Positions 10,841 through 24,300 of a stretch of DNA of 64,000 nucleotides are shown here, in pieces. Below the pieces are notes generated by a model. That model searched no databases, was not told the origin of the DNA, and saw only the letters and a program-made list of their open reading frames with translations. Location: assembly GCA_014925825.1 (NCBI GenBank), contig JACGCK010000180.1:25439-89438 (forward strand), given 5' to 3'. The position numbers and the translations under genes are program-made. This stretch comes from Pholiota molesta (taxonomy: Eukaryota; Basidiomycota; Agaricomycetes; Agaricales; Strophariaceae). Each line of letters begins with the position of its first letter. Position 1 is the stretch's first letter.

Positions 10841-13099
10841 CTGGCTGCTGTAGATTTGCTAAGAGGCGGTTTGAACAAGGCAATTGGTGATGCCTTTTGC
10901 GAGCCTTCCATAATGATGGCCATAACATAATCCCTAGGACGAGAATAGACGCGTTGGCAGGCGAAAAGAGGAGCGCACTTGGCATAGCAATGCAGTACAC
11001 GCCATTGGATGGTGGAGAGTCCAAAGTCGCGGAAATACTGTGGGAGCCTATCAACTCTGGCGGTGCTGAAGAACCTGGGGGTGCAACTTGAATGTGGATG
11101 TGGCTGCCGTCGGCAATTAACCACGGGAATCCGCTGTAGGGCGGTGTATGATCAGGTCGAGATAATATTAGTACTTTGAAAATCATACGTACCTATTTAT
11201 GAATTCAAGAATGACGGTGCTGACTTTGAAGGGCCAAACTTTGGCGCCTCGAGTGCTTGAGCATATGCGAGGCAGAGAGGATATGCTGCTTGGGAGAGCC
11301 TAAATCAGAGAGTTGAAAATTTAGACATGAGTGCGTAAAGAGATAAGAGTGCATAATCACAGTAGGCGATGAAGAATGTGTTAGAATTCGCGAAATTTTT
11401 TCACCAGGTACCTGCGACTGGTACCTCGGACAGCCCATAGTTCGCTTCTGGTGCACCAACTACATAAAAAATACGAGCCAGGAATTCCTTTCCGACAGCG
11501 ATGTAATAAGTCACCCTATGTATTCAAGTCTGGCCGCTTCGAGGCAAGAGCGATTGCGATGACAGTTGATAACAGGAAGTTCATTGCACAATTAAGTCCG
11601 TCATCCTAGTGACAGCCTTGGTTGATTTATCTAGAGGGGGCAAGGGTGTCAGTGAGATTTGCAGTTAGAAAACAGAAAAATGTGCGAACATGCCTTCGTG
11701 GCTTGGCCACTTTAGTGATTATGACTTCGGCATTGTAAGCAATGGTGCGAGGATGTGTATATACACGATACTTGGTATCAGCTTTCCATGCTGTCGATTC
11801 GGGGCCGTATGTATTTCTAGGGAATACTTTCATTGACAAGTCAATTTCGGCGCTTCGAGCATTGGAAAATAACTGTTGCGCACCTTGTCGTCAATTCTCA
11901 TCAAATAGCCAGATTAAGCTATAATTAATATTTCTGATTGCCCTTCTGTTGTATTTCCTGCTTCAGAAGGCAGCTATTCTGATTTGGCCTGCGCTATTAA
12001 TGTGTTGGAGTTGGAGTGCGTGAAGACGGGGTGATGCAGCTGGTACACCTCAACGAGACCTCGATGCATGGGGCTATGCAATTCGAAGAAATCGTAGGAA
12101 ATAATTGAGATCTTGAGAGATACGAGTACGAGGCTGAGGCTGGTTGAGGCCTTGAGCTTGAGCTTGGGGCCTGAGGTGGGTGGGAGTCTGGTGGGAGTCA
12201 CTGGCCAAATTCAAGTTGCGAACATATGTGTAACCCCGGGGTTTCCCACGGCATCGACATGTTTATCCAAAGCCATCTTTAGCACACACATCCTTCTCTG
12301 CCAATGCGTTCATTTGTCTTGCCTCACTCGTCATTGCATCAACAGTAATTCACATCCACTGGCCATGCATTCAGATGGTGCTAAGTCAGTGACATGCATG
12401 AAGTACAATTTTGCTACAGGCTAACATCAGCTGTCGTCTCTAGAACGCGCATGGCAACACCCACTCAGGCTCTCTTCTTCGCGCCATAGGTCTAGCCCTT
12501 GGATTTTTTTGTTCGTGACTTTCCAGGCGTCCACACCCGCAGCCATCCGGGATCCAAATCTTTATGCATATGCTGAAGAACCTGGATTCCTCACGGCCAC
12601 CAGATCCTCGTTTCAAACCTATCGCCGCCGATGCCTCCCTCGCTCTGACAAGGAGCCAGCTCGACTTTCTGTGAATAGGAATCTGGCTCGGGTCTTCCGC
12701 TTTACGTTTCAGTATCGAAATCGAGGAGCGTGCACTCAACTTCTCCAACCCGTTGGCAGGGGCGCCGAGTCCATTGAGGACGGATGTGGCATCTACGCAC
12801 ATCCCACAGTATAGGGAGCTTAACGACGTGGCAGCGATCAAAGAGGGCTCGAGGTGGCGCTGTATGGGATGGTCTTGGGTGTGGGCGTCGAGATAATCTC
12901 GCGGCGCCTGCTCTGATACTCGCTTCCGCGGGAATCTCAGCAGGCGCGTAGAGTTATCCTCCGACTTGATCAACGTGCGGGTTTTTTACTTGTTCTTCCT
13001 TGTCGCCCACCTCACATTCCCTTGCGTAAATGTGCAGCATCTCATCTTCGTCTCATCCTCGAACCTATGCTGCATCGCCTATACTCTACTCAATCATCT
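10841..13099. other. Accessory DNA without a supported gene
   Basis: Only scattered coding-like fragments occur. At about 12540-12890 (+) two frames together read like exon debris (ADASLALTRSQLDFL, then SIEIEERALNFSNPLAGAPS), but stops and a frame change separate them. About 11805-11850 resembles 17128-17165 (TATGTAT.TCTAGG.AA.CTTTCATTGA). I recognise no family. Confidence 0.35.
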
Positions 13100-16000
13100 A
13101 GAAACATGTCGGCAACCCTGTAGACCCATAATCTGCTTCATCTATAAGTTTTCAACACGGCTGGCCCTCAATGAATGCCCACCATGAAGGCGCAAAATCA
13201 TGGGAGTCGTAGATTTTGCACAAATTTCGCCCTCGCCCTCCGAAAAATCTCTCCGGATATTCACCAGCGAGGCTGTAACGCTCGTAGCTGGCGGGCATGG
13301 TCCGAAGCACATGCGAGCACACGGGCGTTCATATCCGAAGAAAATAGGTATGTTTGGTCTAAACATGACCCATTAGCGCCCCTACTCACTTGTTCTGCGC
13401 ATAAGTGGCATTCAGAGATCCCAAGATGTCGAACCATCGGCGGCAAACCGGTGCATCTCGAAATTTGAGGACATTACCCACCTCAGCAGTATTTCTGCGC
13501 TTGCAATCGGCCAGCATGGACCCTGTGAACTCATCCAGGGCATCCGCATTCGACGGAAATCCAGCAAACGCAACTGCACCTCTGCTGAACGAACTCAAGC
13601 ATTGTCAGTGACTTTCACAACACCGGCCACAAGTCCCAGCAACGTGGGGTTGTCGGACGGCTAGACGCGGAGAAAACCTCTAAACAAGGTAATTTCCCCC
13701 AAAAATCAGACAAAACGACCGACATACTGACTTGTACAGCGTCTCCGTCTAGCGGCGAAGACGAGGATGGCAATTCCAATTTTTTGCTGCAAAAAATCGG
13801 ACGAAATCGGTCGATGTCCACCAAAATATCCATACTTGGAGACAACGCTTACCTGCGTAGCATCAGCAGCCTCGTATGTACACGGCGAACAAAGCGTTCT
13901 GGAGGGCAGAGTCGGCGATGGTGCTGGCATCTACGTCGACCAAGCCGTAGGAGCACTCGGACCGTACATCACACCTCATCGCGCCGCATTCTCGTCGTTC
14001 ACATCATGGGTCCCTTTGCTCCCCTCGCAACTCGCCCCATCCAACGCGACATCGAAGCCTAGTTCTCCAGTACCGTAGGGCAGCAAAATAGGCGAACAAT
14101 ACGAAGCAGGCCGCGAGCAGCGGGCGTGCTCTCGACTTTATCCACCTGTCGCATTATCAACGGACTCGAAGGTGCAGCACGCGAAAACAGGTCCAACAAT
14201 AGGCTGCCGAAGAAAGAGGTGGTATGCACAAGCTACCTATGCAGAACCTGATAGAGGCGGCTCGCCAAGCTGCACCCGCTGCTTGGATATGCGGAGGTGG
14301 GCATGGCAGTGGGCAATGAGCATCTCAGTCGCTCGGAAGCGAAAGACCCCATCGATACCAACAAGTACACGACCTCCACCTGGCCGCGGACTTTGCCAAC
14401 CTTATGGGTCCCATTCAACTACGCTTCTCGCTGGCCGAGAAGCGAGGAGATGTACGAACTGTTCTCGGGGGCAGCTGAGGATGATATCGATTACGTAAGC
14501 ATACACGCTATACGTCTGACATCAATTTGACATTTTCTTTTAGCTTATTTTGCTTTCTACAATACCTGCTGTTTCTAACTCAGGTACTCCTAGGCCGCGA
14601 CTATAGGCACCAATCTACACCGCCGTCGATTGCTCACTTGTGGTTATATGGCGATCTCCTTTGTCTCCGCCTCGAGGATATGTGACGAGCGCATGACGAT
14701 GTTGAATATGGCAAGAGGATGATAACGAGCAGATGTTGACGAGGAGCCGAGCTTCTATACGGTAAGTTTATATTTTACAAATCGATCGAGTTCGCGCCCG
14801 GGCTCTTGATTTGTTCTCTGCATATCGACGAGACACTCATCATTGCTGTATTATTTTATTAGCTTCAGAATCCAATCTCATGAGGAGCATACGTACACGC
14901 ACGGTGACACACCCCGTCTCGCAAGCTTACAAACTTACGGACGAATGCCGCCAATATCAAATACTGTTGGTACTGGAAGACAAATTTAAAGTGGGCTGCG
15001 CCATACTATGCCATCTCAAAAATGACTTCAATGACGATCTCAGTTCCGGAGCCAACACCCGCCCTCGACGTCGAACCAGCAAATTTTGTACGACGTCTCG
15101 TCCGACTGTGCATCCTGCAGACAGCAGAACGATCGCTTCGTTGAGTTTCGGCGATTTATGCCTGCGGTGAATTATAGGCTGGCGATGAGCGAGGATCAAG
15201 AGGCGCAGTTGGACCTCGTATCAGGGCTTAGCACGAGGAACTCGATATATGCTTATCGCCCGGCTCGTGGCGTGGATTGCCAAGCTGCGCCCATACTCAC
15301 TCTCGGATGGCGGCGGTACTTAGGGATGTCAGCAACGAGCATCCCAGGCGCTGCGCAGCGAAAGATACCATCGACGTCAACAAGTGCAAGACCCTCACCT
15401 ATTCGCGAGCTTTTTAAGCCCTAAGGACCCGCTCAACTGGGCTCTCGCCGACGAAAAGGCCTACAGTCATCCCATCGCCCATTTAAGCACGATATCGATT
15501 ACGTAAGTATACATCTGCTGTCTAATGCTGGTACATCTAACATGTTCTTTTAGCCTGTTTCGCGGCCTGCAATGCCTGCTGCTCCTAGGCTCAGGATGAC
15601 TCGGACCGTGCCTTGCACCACATTGCTCTTTGTTACCATCATTCAGAGCAGCGACTCACCTGTTCGGCTCGTAAAATGCGCTCATAGCTACCAAGGGCTC
15701 TTATCATCCACGGCTTTTTGACGCATATCGAATTCGAGGGCCTCACTCAAAATCTCTGCGCTAGTAACCAACATGCATTGTTTCTATAAATTCGCCTACA
15801 TCGACAGAGGGTCCGCCGGCATTCGTATTCAACGGAGATTCCTCAAAACAAGACCCTGCCGTCGGTAAACGAACCCAGGCAGTGTTAGCGACTTTCACAG
15901 CGAGCGGTACAGGTCTCAGCAGCACCGGAGGAAGCTCGCAGAGCTCAATATATGCTTATCGCCCTGTTCGCGGGATGGATTGCCAAGTAGCGCCCACTTG

Positions 16001-17000
16001 ACCTCAGGTGCTTAGGGACGTCAGCGACGAGCATCCCAGGCGCTCCACAGCGAAAGATACCTTCGACATCAACCAGTGCGAGACCTCCACCTAGCCGCGA
16101 GCTCTCGCGAGCTTTTCCAATCCTTGGGACCCGTTCAACTGCGCCCTCGCCAACGAAAAGGCCTACACCCTTCCCATCGCTCAGTTAAGGATGATATCGA
16201 TTACGTAAGCATACGACCTACTGCCTAATGCTGGTACATCTAACATGTTCTTTTAGCTTGTTTCGCCTCCTGCAATGCCTGCTGCTCCTAACTCAGGTCC
16301 TCACCGCATGTGCTACCTTCCAGCGTCGTCGATAGCTCGATTGTACGGCGATTTCCCTCGTCAGCCTTGAGGAAATGGCGATCAGCGCGAGCCTGGCACG
16401 ATAATGAGGACGAGCACTGAGATGTTGACGAGGACGAGGGCGAGGACGTGGAGCCGAACTTACATAGTGAGTTCATCTTTTGCAACTTGATAGAGCTCGC
16501 GCCCGGGCTCTTGAGTTGTTCTCTGCCAATCCACACGACCACTCATTACTGTATCATTTTCTTAGCCTCAAACCCAACCTCCCACGTTGTCGTTAAATAG
16601 GACACACACCCCATTCCGCAGCTTTATAGCGAACGAAAGCCGCCCGTACCAAATACTGTTGGTGCTGGAAGCTGAATTTAACGTGGGCAGCGCCATACCG
16701 TGCATACCTCAAAACCAACCCCAATGATGATCTCAGTCCTGGCGCCAGCACCCCGCCCTCGACATCGGACCATCCAATTCCGCACAACCTCCCGTCCGCA
16801 CTGCGCATCCTGCAGAACGAGCACTTCGTTGAGTTTCGGCGGTTTTATGCCTGCAGCGGGCTATATGCTGGCGTCGAACGAGATAGGCATGCTATGTCAG
16901 CCCGGTACGCGCGTAGTTACTGGAGAGTGGATGAGAATTGGCTGTAGACGAGTCATCTTCGACGATTTGTAGGATTCAGCGTTCCCTTGGTGATGAAAAC
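13100..17000 (+). repeat. Array of decayed gene-like repeat units
   Basis: At least three diverged copies of one unit lie in tandem on the plus strand. The clearest shared block is GATATCGATTACGTAAG followed by a 50-60 nt intron-like stretch ending CTTTTAGCYT. It occurs at about 14484-14550, 15490-15560 and 16194-16258. The coding-like piece before it (DDIDY at the exon end) and the GCATCCCAGGCGCT region (15338, 16041) also repeat, as does GCGCCCGGGCTCTTGA (14791, 16499). One unit keeps a clean 54-nt intron (about 13689-13742). Frames are broken in every copy, so these are relics of a duplicated gene or element. The family is not recognised. Confidence 0.55.
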
Positions 17001-19256
17001 GAAGAAAAATACACCGAGTAATCCAAAATCCAGGTCTGATTCATGGTGTCGATGATGTTCGCGACTCGGATAGAGTACGTTTTCAGCATGAATGGGATCT
17101 TTTTTTGGGAGCATGTTCTCCGGTACCTATGTATCTAGGAAAGCTTTCATTGATAGGATAAATTTTATATTTCGATAACAGTCAAGGGTACAGGCCAGCA
17201 GTACTGATCACGATATCGACTGCTGCGCCTAGATGGGCCACCTAGATCGTGTGGTCTCCATACTGACAAGAGCAGCGATTGATACTAATCGACGTATAGA
17301 TAGAGGCACACTTCGTCACAATTTTCGTGGACCACACCTCGAATGTCATTCCCACTGTTGCCTTTCTTCTGGCCCACCGTCTCCACATGGCCTATTTCCC
17401 CATGAATAAAGTTCCACGGTCTAGAGGGTGTGTGTCGTAGCCCGTAGGTCTGTGAGGACGGATTGTAGATTCAAACGAGAGTTCTGGAGGGAAAGTTGTA
17501 TCAGTCTGTTTGTTTTAATGAAGAGTAGAGCAAATCGAAAGGAGGGATATAAACACAAAAACGAAACAAAGAATCAACGAACAAACCTTTCTTGAAATCC
17601 GTTGCACATAGAGAGAAAAGTCGAATGAAAACCAAAGTATATTCCGACTATATCATGCGATGTACGACAAAAAATACGAAACAACGCTTGGTTAACTCAC
17701 TAATTCAGAGTCATTTCACAGAGTAGAGGGCGTACTTCTGAGCTTTCAATGTGTCTTCGTCAATAGGTGGCTGAGTAGGAATTTACGAAGAACTGGCAGC
17801 ATGCGCTCATATAGTCATTCTCGACGTATAAAAGATACCAGGTTGAATGTCGAGCAACGTTTCTATGGCGTAGGAGTACTTAGTGTTGGGGAAGTCGACG
17901 CAGCCAAGTGCTCATAGTAAGCAGATTGGTTTGTCAAAAAAGATGACGACAACTATGTAGTATGGTGCATGGGTCCACGTTGAGAGGAAAGTATGGAAAG
18001 ACATAACATCATGAAGACTTACTTGTGCCTTTGCCAGATTTCTGATTAGCAGTAAGCCCCCAACTATCGAATGACAGGCATCTGTGAGGATCATCGTGTC
18101 TTGGAATTAATCAGTCTCTAACTGACGATTAGTTCAAATGACGATAATACGAAAATAAACGCAGAACCTACATACCAGAAAGTCACGTCTTCAAGCCGCC
18201 TTGAGGAAGTCGCGCGTCTCTTCTGCATTCAGGCGAGCTTTTAACGGCCGGTACAGGTTGGCTCTTGATGCCACCGAACTAGTTCCTAGTACCAATGGGC
18301 CAATTTGAGTAAACTAAGTAGAAACTCACGAAAGGACCGGTTAAAAGAGACCAATTGCCGAATAGTACAGTTGGTATCACGGTAAGGCTGCCAAAGCTTG
18401 ATGAGAGCAAAGATGCATATTGTAGGTTGTAGAAGGCCCAGGGGACGGAAGGCGAAGGTGAGTATGTACTTACCAGGGGCACTTGGAGAAACCTGCTCGC
18501 AGAAATTCACAGTCTCAAACAGGTGGGACACAGACACGTAATTCAAGTGTGCACTTGAAGACGCCTGTGACGATGGCGGCTGTAGTGCATAAGGTGGAGA
18601 GGACGCGACCTGGCGATATACATATCGAGGCCGTGGTAAACAAGATTTGACGCGTGACGCTCGTCTAAGCCAAAGAGAACTTCAGGAATCAGCACTTCCA
18701 TGAATCCATATCCTCCCTGCCCAACCATATTCAATTCAAATTCTTCACTGTCCTCGTATCCCGTAATTCCGAGATGAACAACCTCCACAGAAAACTGCGG
18801 AAGAGCCGCTAGGGCCTAGACTATTAGGAGGCGATTGTAAGCCGTAGCTGCCCAAAGCACTACTGCACGGCGACCTCTCAGAAAATCGCTGAACGCTACG
18901 AATTTCTCAGTCCAATGCGTGAGTTTCGCAGTCCTTATTCTCGTCGCTTTGTATATCCATGCTAAGAATCTAACTTTTCCGCACAGCTCCCTTCAAATGT
19001 TCAATAAATTCATCATCTAGCAACCTAGCTCGTTACAGCGAAATTTACATGTCCTAGTACGCCCACCTACAGTATCTGAGTAATTACTCAAGTCCAACCT
19101 ATCAATTTCTGAGCAGCGACCAGCGTCATATCTGGTATCACTGCGGAATTTATCAAGAGGTACGCGCAAACACTTTTCCTAATACATATTCCCGCAATCT
19201 CAGTATGCACCACTCCGCAGCGATTTCTCCCGTGCCCTGGCAAACGGTCGCCGTCA
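17001..19256. other. Accessory DNA with a partial third copy of the duplicated block
   Basis: About 17998-18095 matches copy A at about 10455-10550. On the minus strand it reads an open exon-like piece (DACHSIVGGLLLIRNLAKAQ) with a GTAAGT donor; the copy A version has an in-frame stop. At 18790-18545 (-) another open piece with good composition (FSVEVVHLGITGYEDSEEFE at its start) follows a CGCAG acceptor. Neither belongs to a family I recognise and no full gene can be assembled. Confidence 0.35.
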
Positions 19257-21350
19257 TCACATCATTGCAGAAGCGCCGTGCTCCATCAACAGCTGTACGA
19301 TCGACTGATATCCGAAAAAAGACGCCACCTGGAGTGCATCGCCGAACTCGCCTCCCGGGACATTCGGATCCGCACCATGCTCCAAGAGCAGCTTCACAAT
19401 CCCTTCCTGCCCGCCAGCTGATGCAGCCTGGAGTGCATTGCTGTAGTCGCCTCCCAGGACATTCGGATCCGCGCCATGCTCCAGGAGCAGCTTCACAATC
19501 CCTTCCTGCCCGGCAGCTGATGCAGCCTGGAGTGCATTGCCGTAGTCGCCTCCCTGGACATTCACATCCGCGCCATGCTCCAGGAGCAGCTTCACAATTC
19601 CTTCCTGCCCGGCAGCTGATGCCGCCTGGAGTGCATTGCCATCGTCGCCTCCCTGGACATTCACATCCGCACCATGCTCCAGGAGCAGCTTCACAATTCC
19701 TTCCTGCCCGGCAGCTGATGCCGCCTGGAGTGCATTGCCATAGTAGCCTCCCTGGACATTCACATCCGTGCCGTGCTCCAGAAGCAGCTTCACAATTTCC
19801 TCCCGCCCGCGAGCTGATGCCGCCTGGAGTGCAGTGCCGTAGTCGCCTCCCTGGACATTCACATCCGCGCCATGCTGCAGTAGCAGCTTCAAAATCCCTT
19901 CATCTGCGCCAGTGATTGCTCCCTGGAGCGCATTGCCGTGCTCGCCTGCCTGGACATTCACATCTGCGCCATGCTCCAGAAGCAGCTTCACAACCCCTTC
20001 GTCTCCGCTGGCTATCGCCGCCAGGAGTGCATTTCCATACTCGCCTCCCCGGATGTTCACATCCGCGCCATGCTCCACAAGCAGCTTCGCAATCCCTTTG
20101 TCTCCGCCGGCTATCGCTGCCAGGAGTAAATTGCCGTGCTTGCCTTTCTGAACATTCACATCCGGGCCGTGCTCCAGGACAAGCTTCACAATCCCTTTGT
20201 CTCCGCCAGCTATTGCCCCCTGGAGTGCATTGCCATAGTAGCCTCCCTGGACATTCACATCTGCGCCGTGCTCCAGGAGCAGCTTCACAATCTCTTTGTC
20301 TCCACCAGCTATTGCCCCCTGGAGTGCATTGCCATAGTAGCCTCCCTGGACATTCACATCCATGCCGTGCTCCAGAAGCAGCTTCACAATTTCCTCCCGC
20401 CCACGAGCTGATGCCGCCTGGAGTGCAGTGCCGTAGTCGCCTCCCTGGACATTTGCATCTGCTCCGCGCTCGAGGAGCAGCTTGACAATGAGTCCGTGTC
20501 CGCCAGCAATCGCCGCCTGGAGTGCATTGCCGTACTTGCCTCCCTGGACATTCACATCGGCGTTGTGCTCTATCAGCAGCTTTACAATCCCCTCCCACCC
20601 CCAAGTTGATGCCATCAGGAGTGCATTGCCGAACTCGCCTCCCTGGACATTCACATCTGTGCCGTGCTGCAGTAGCAGCTTCACAATCCCTTCGTCTCCA
20701 CCAGCTATTGCCCCCTGGAGTGCATTGCCGTACCTGCCTCCCTGGACATTCACATCCGCACCATGCTCCAGGAGCATCTTCACAATTCCCTCCCACCCGC
20801 GAGCTGATGCCACCTGGAGTGCATTGCCATAGTCGCCTCCTTGGATATTCACATCCATGCCATGCTCCAGAAGCAGCTTCACTGTCCCTTCGGCTCCCCC
20901 AGCTATGGCCGCCAGGAGTGTATTGCCATACGGCCCTCCCTGGACATTCATATCTGCGCCGTGCTCCAATAGCAACTTCACAATTCCCTCCCGCCCGCGA
21001 GCTGATGCTGCCTGGAGTGCATTGCCGTACTCGCCTCTCTGGACATTCACATCCGCGCCATGCTGCAGTAGCAGCTGCACCATCCCTTCCTGGCTGCAAA
21101 TTATCGCCGCCTGGAGTGCATTGCCATGGAGTGTATTGCCATAGAAGCCTCCCTGGACGTTCACATCCGCGCCATGCTCCAGGAGTAGCTTCACAGTCCC
21201 TTCTGCTCCGCTAGCTATCGCCGCCTGGAGTGCGTTACCGTACTCGCCATTCTGGGTATTCACATCTGCACCATGCTCCAGGAGCATCTTTACAACCCCT
21301 CTATGGCCTTCACGCGATGCTGCCTGGAGTGCATTTCCGTACCTGCCTCC
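19257..21350 (-). repeat. 99-bp tandem repeats encoding ankyrins
   Basis: There are 21 units of 99 bp; one carries a 15-bp insertion and the last is one codon short. The encoded consensus is GGxYGNALQAAS, then a helix IVKLLLEHGADVNVQ. Units 17-20 are nearly identical to each other. Units 10 and 16, each followed by the same GGYYGNALQ start, suggest a multi-unit duplication. Variation concentrates at a few positions of each unit (residue 3 and the GxxG turn), as expected of a binding surface under diversification by unequal exchange. Confidence 0.85.
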
Positions 21351-24300
21351 TTGTACATTCAGACTTCCACCCTTCATTAACTGTAGTGACAGTTGTTCAA
21401 GGCCGGCTAATGCGGCATAATATAGAGGTGGAATATCATTGGGCTGGTTGTGAATCCGACCTCTCATAAATTCATATGGCTTGTCCAAATCCCAAATACG
21501 TAGCCAATTAAGCCATGCATTGCTCTTAGGTGTGAATAGCTTCTTGGCCAATGTCAAGGTCGAAGAAGGCTCGGGTTTGTCAATCCCACCAGAGTGTGCA
21601 TGGAAGATCCAGTGTTCAGCTGCATAAAGTGACAGTGGAAATGAGCCAGCCACATTTTCGTCCACCAAGTCAAACCCATCAAAGTGTAGCAGGTAGGCCA
21701 AGCATGTCTGAGCCATTAAGGAATGCGAGAGTTGGTCACTGATTAGATGGAATTTCGAGCCAATTCCTTTATGCTCCTGGAGGTGTGTTGAAAGAAGGTA
21801 TTCCTTGATGGAGACGTGGGCTAACTTAATTTGCCCTTAAGTCATGGTTGAGTCATGGTGTTCTTTAGCAAATATACTGTCAAAATATTGAAACTTGATT
21901 TGGAACATACCTTCAGATTCGACGATAAGACCGGAACATTTCTTCAATACATCCTGATTATTCCAGTACCGATGCGATGGTGAAAAATGTGGGTCATTTT
22001 CGGGATCGAAATGAACAGAAATGGCTTCTGCGATTTCGGATAGTCGCAATGGGCGAACAGCAAAACATAACCAGCGAAGGAATGTCTGGGTATCGGTATG
22101 ATCCATCTCATTAACCTTCAGCAAAATTCGATCGTAGGTTTCGTGTAAACCTTTGGGCAAGGTGACAACCTGCTTTCTCGCTGTATGTGGGTTCGAGCAT
22201 GTTTGTAATTCCATGAGCTGTAACGCGACCCATCGGAACCTGAAAGCCGTAAGTTACAATGCTGCGAGGCTCGAGCAGCAGAAAGATTCGTACATTCCAT
22301 CGGCACTCCCTGCCAGCGTTAATTTTATGAAATCCCGTGTCTCTCGGTCCCACTGTGTTGCCAGTGCTAAAAGCTGCTGCTCGAGATATATCATGATGTC
22401 ACTTTCAGACTCTTCCGCCAAGTCAACGCTACGTTCGTCGAGCGTTTGGAGAATCTCATTGATATCCGGCTCCGGCCGACTCATTACCATCATATGCAGG
22501 GTGCTGATCTTAGGTGTTTGAATTCCTTTGATCCACACCAATGTCTCCCCTCGTTCAATACATTCGTCGAGGGAATCGATGATGACATAGGTGGAATGCA
22601 TTCCATTGATGATATTGTATAGGATGTTCTCGAGGGAGTTGGTGGATGGCTGTTGGTTTCCATGGCCATGCTGATTGTACAATTCCACTAAGGTAGCAGG
22701 GATACCGTCGCATTGGACCCAGAGTTGTGAAATAAGAGAGCGGATGAGCTTGTCATGTAACTGGAGATCTTTCTGCGCGTCCCTTCCATCAAAGAAGAAA
22801 TATGCGTAAGTAGTCGATGGGTTTTCCTCATGAAGTTTCTTGATCTTGTCTATGATGGATGAACTAAGAAGATGTGTTATTTACCATATGGTCAGAGGTC
22901 TCGGACTCGAAGCGTACCATAGGATAGTCTTCCCAGACCCCGCTGTAAAGTTCTTCAATAAAATTTAGAGTCGCGAATGGCATTATGCTGCTTACCTTTT
23001 CCCTTGATCCAGAGAAAGTCGGCCCTCTCCTGGAATTCACGGAAACGCTCGCCGTCGAGAAACCAGGAACAAGTGTCCTTCTGATGCTTCTTGCGTGCGT
23101 CATTGTAGTTTCTGGAACTATCTGGAGCATCAAGCCATTTCTGAATATCCCTGGCTGAAAAAGAAGGATGTTCAGTCATAATCAATACTGGATATTATCA
23201 AAATCCATCCTTACCTAGCTGGTCGTCCTTGATTATTTTCAACTGCAGATTCGTGTCCATGTTCACTCTTCTATCAAACTTCTGCTTAAGGTCATCGCAA
23301 GTTTGCTGACATTGTGCAATACGCGATTTCATATCGTCAGATAACTGGAATTTCGCAGCTCGGACTACAAGACAACCGCCATTGAATATGGTTAGATTAT
23401 TCCATAATGTTGCCCACTTACAGGGGAAAGGCAACCTCGTATACTCATGAATCAGCGACGCGACCTTCAGCGATGTGCGCCCAATCTCCTCAATGACATT
23501 GTCTGTGCCTTTGATTAGCAAGAGGTCCGGTTTTTCCTTCGCAATCCCTAGTGTTTCTCGCAGAGTGTCCGCTAAAGCTCGAACAGAATCATCTAGGATC
23601 TCTGTCTGTTGTACGGCCTATTTGTAGGATTTACATCAGTGATTCCAGTTTTATTACAAAATTATTCACCGTGTACACGGCCGACATAACGCTCCAAGAG
23701 GCTCCCAAAATGGGGTGTGTCTATTTATCCAATTTTCCGGTCACTACAGCACAAAATAGGAGAGGAATAAAAGCGACGTACCCCAGCAACTGCATCCATA
23801 ATGCTCTTTGTAAGCTGTAGCACTGTACCGAGTCCACCGAGTATCAACGTGTTACCAGCAGATGCTAGGACGCCACTTTTCATGTGGGAAATATTATCAT
23901 CTACAGATTTCATGAAGATCTCGAAGGTGTCCTTTGATTCTGGAACGAGACATAAATTGATTTTGATCTTGGACTTGCTAGTGACCTCGGCGCCATGTTC
24001 GTCTTTGAGATCAAAAGTTGCATCTACGTGAATCAGATTTCCGCAACAATGCAGACCGAATATGTGCTCACCATTATTGAGTAACTCGCTGACTTTTCCT
24101 GTGTACTGTCCAGCTAGATGCTTGGCAAAATCGATGCGCGTGCGGCTTTCCCGATAGATCACAATCTTGATCTTCGACGAGGGGTGGAAACGACTAATGT
24201 AGGAAAGCCGATATTAATCCAGGCTGGCTCTACGAGGACATGGCCGCTTACAATTCAAGGTCTTTCCATTCCCATTGAGGGGCAGGTTCAGATTTCTTTT

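Noticed and set aside
19205..21214. Plus-strand frames of 189-236 codons with a repeated His/Pro/Leu pattern.
   Set aside because: They are mirror translations of the 99-bp ankyrin repeats on the minus strand; the minus frame has the complete NLR.
19257..21350. A regularly spaced repeat array that might be taken for CRISPR.
   Set aside because: The 99-bp units are contiguous coding repeats without unique spacers, and the organism is a eukaryote.
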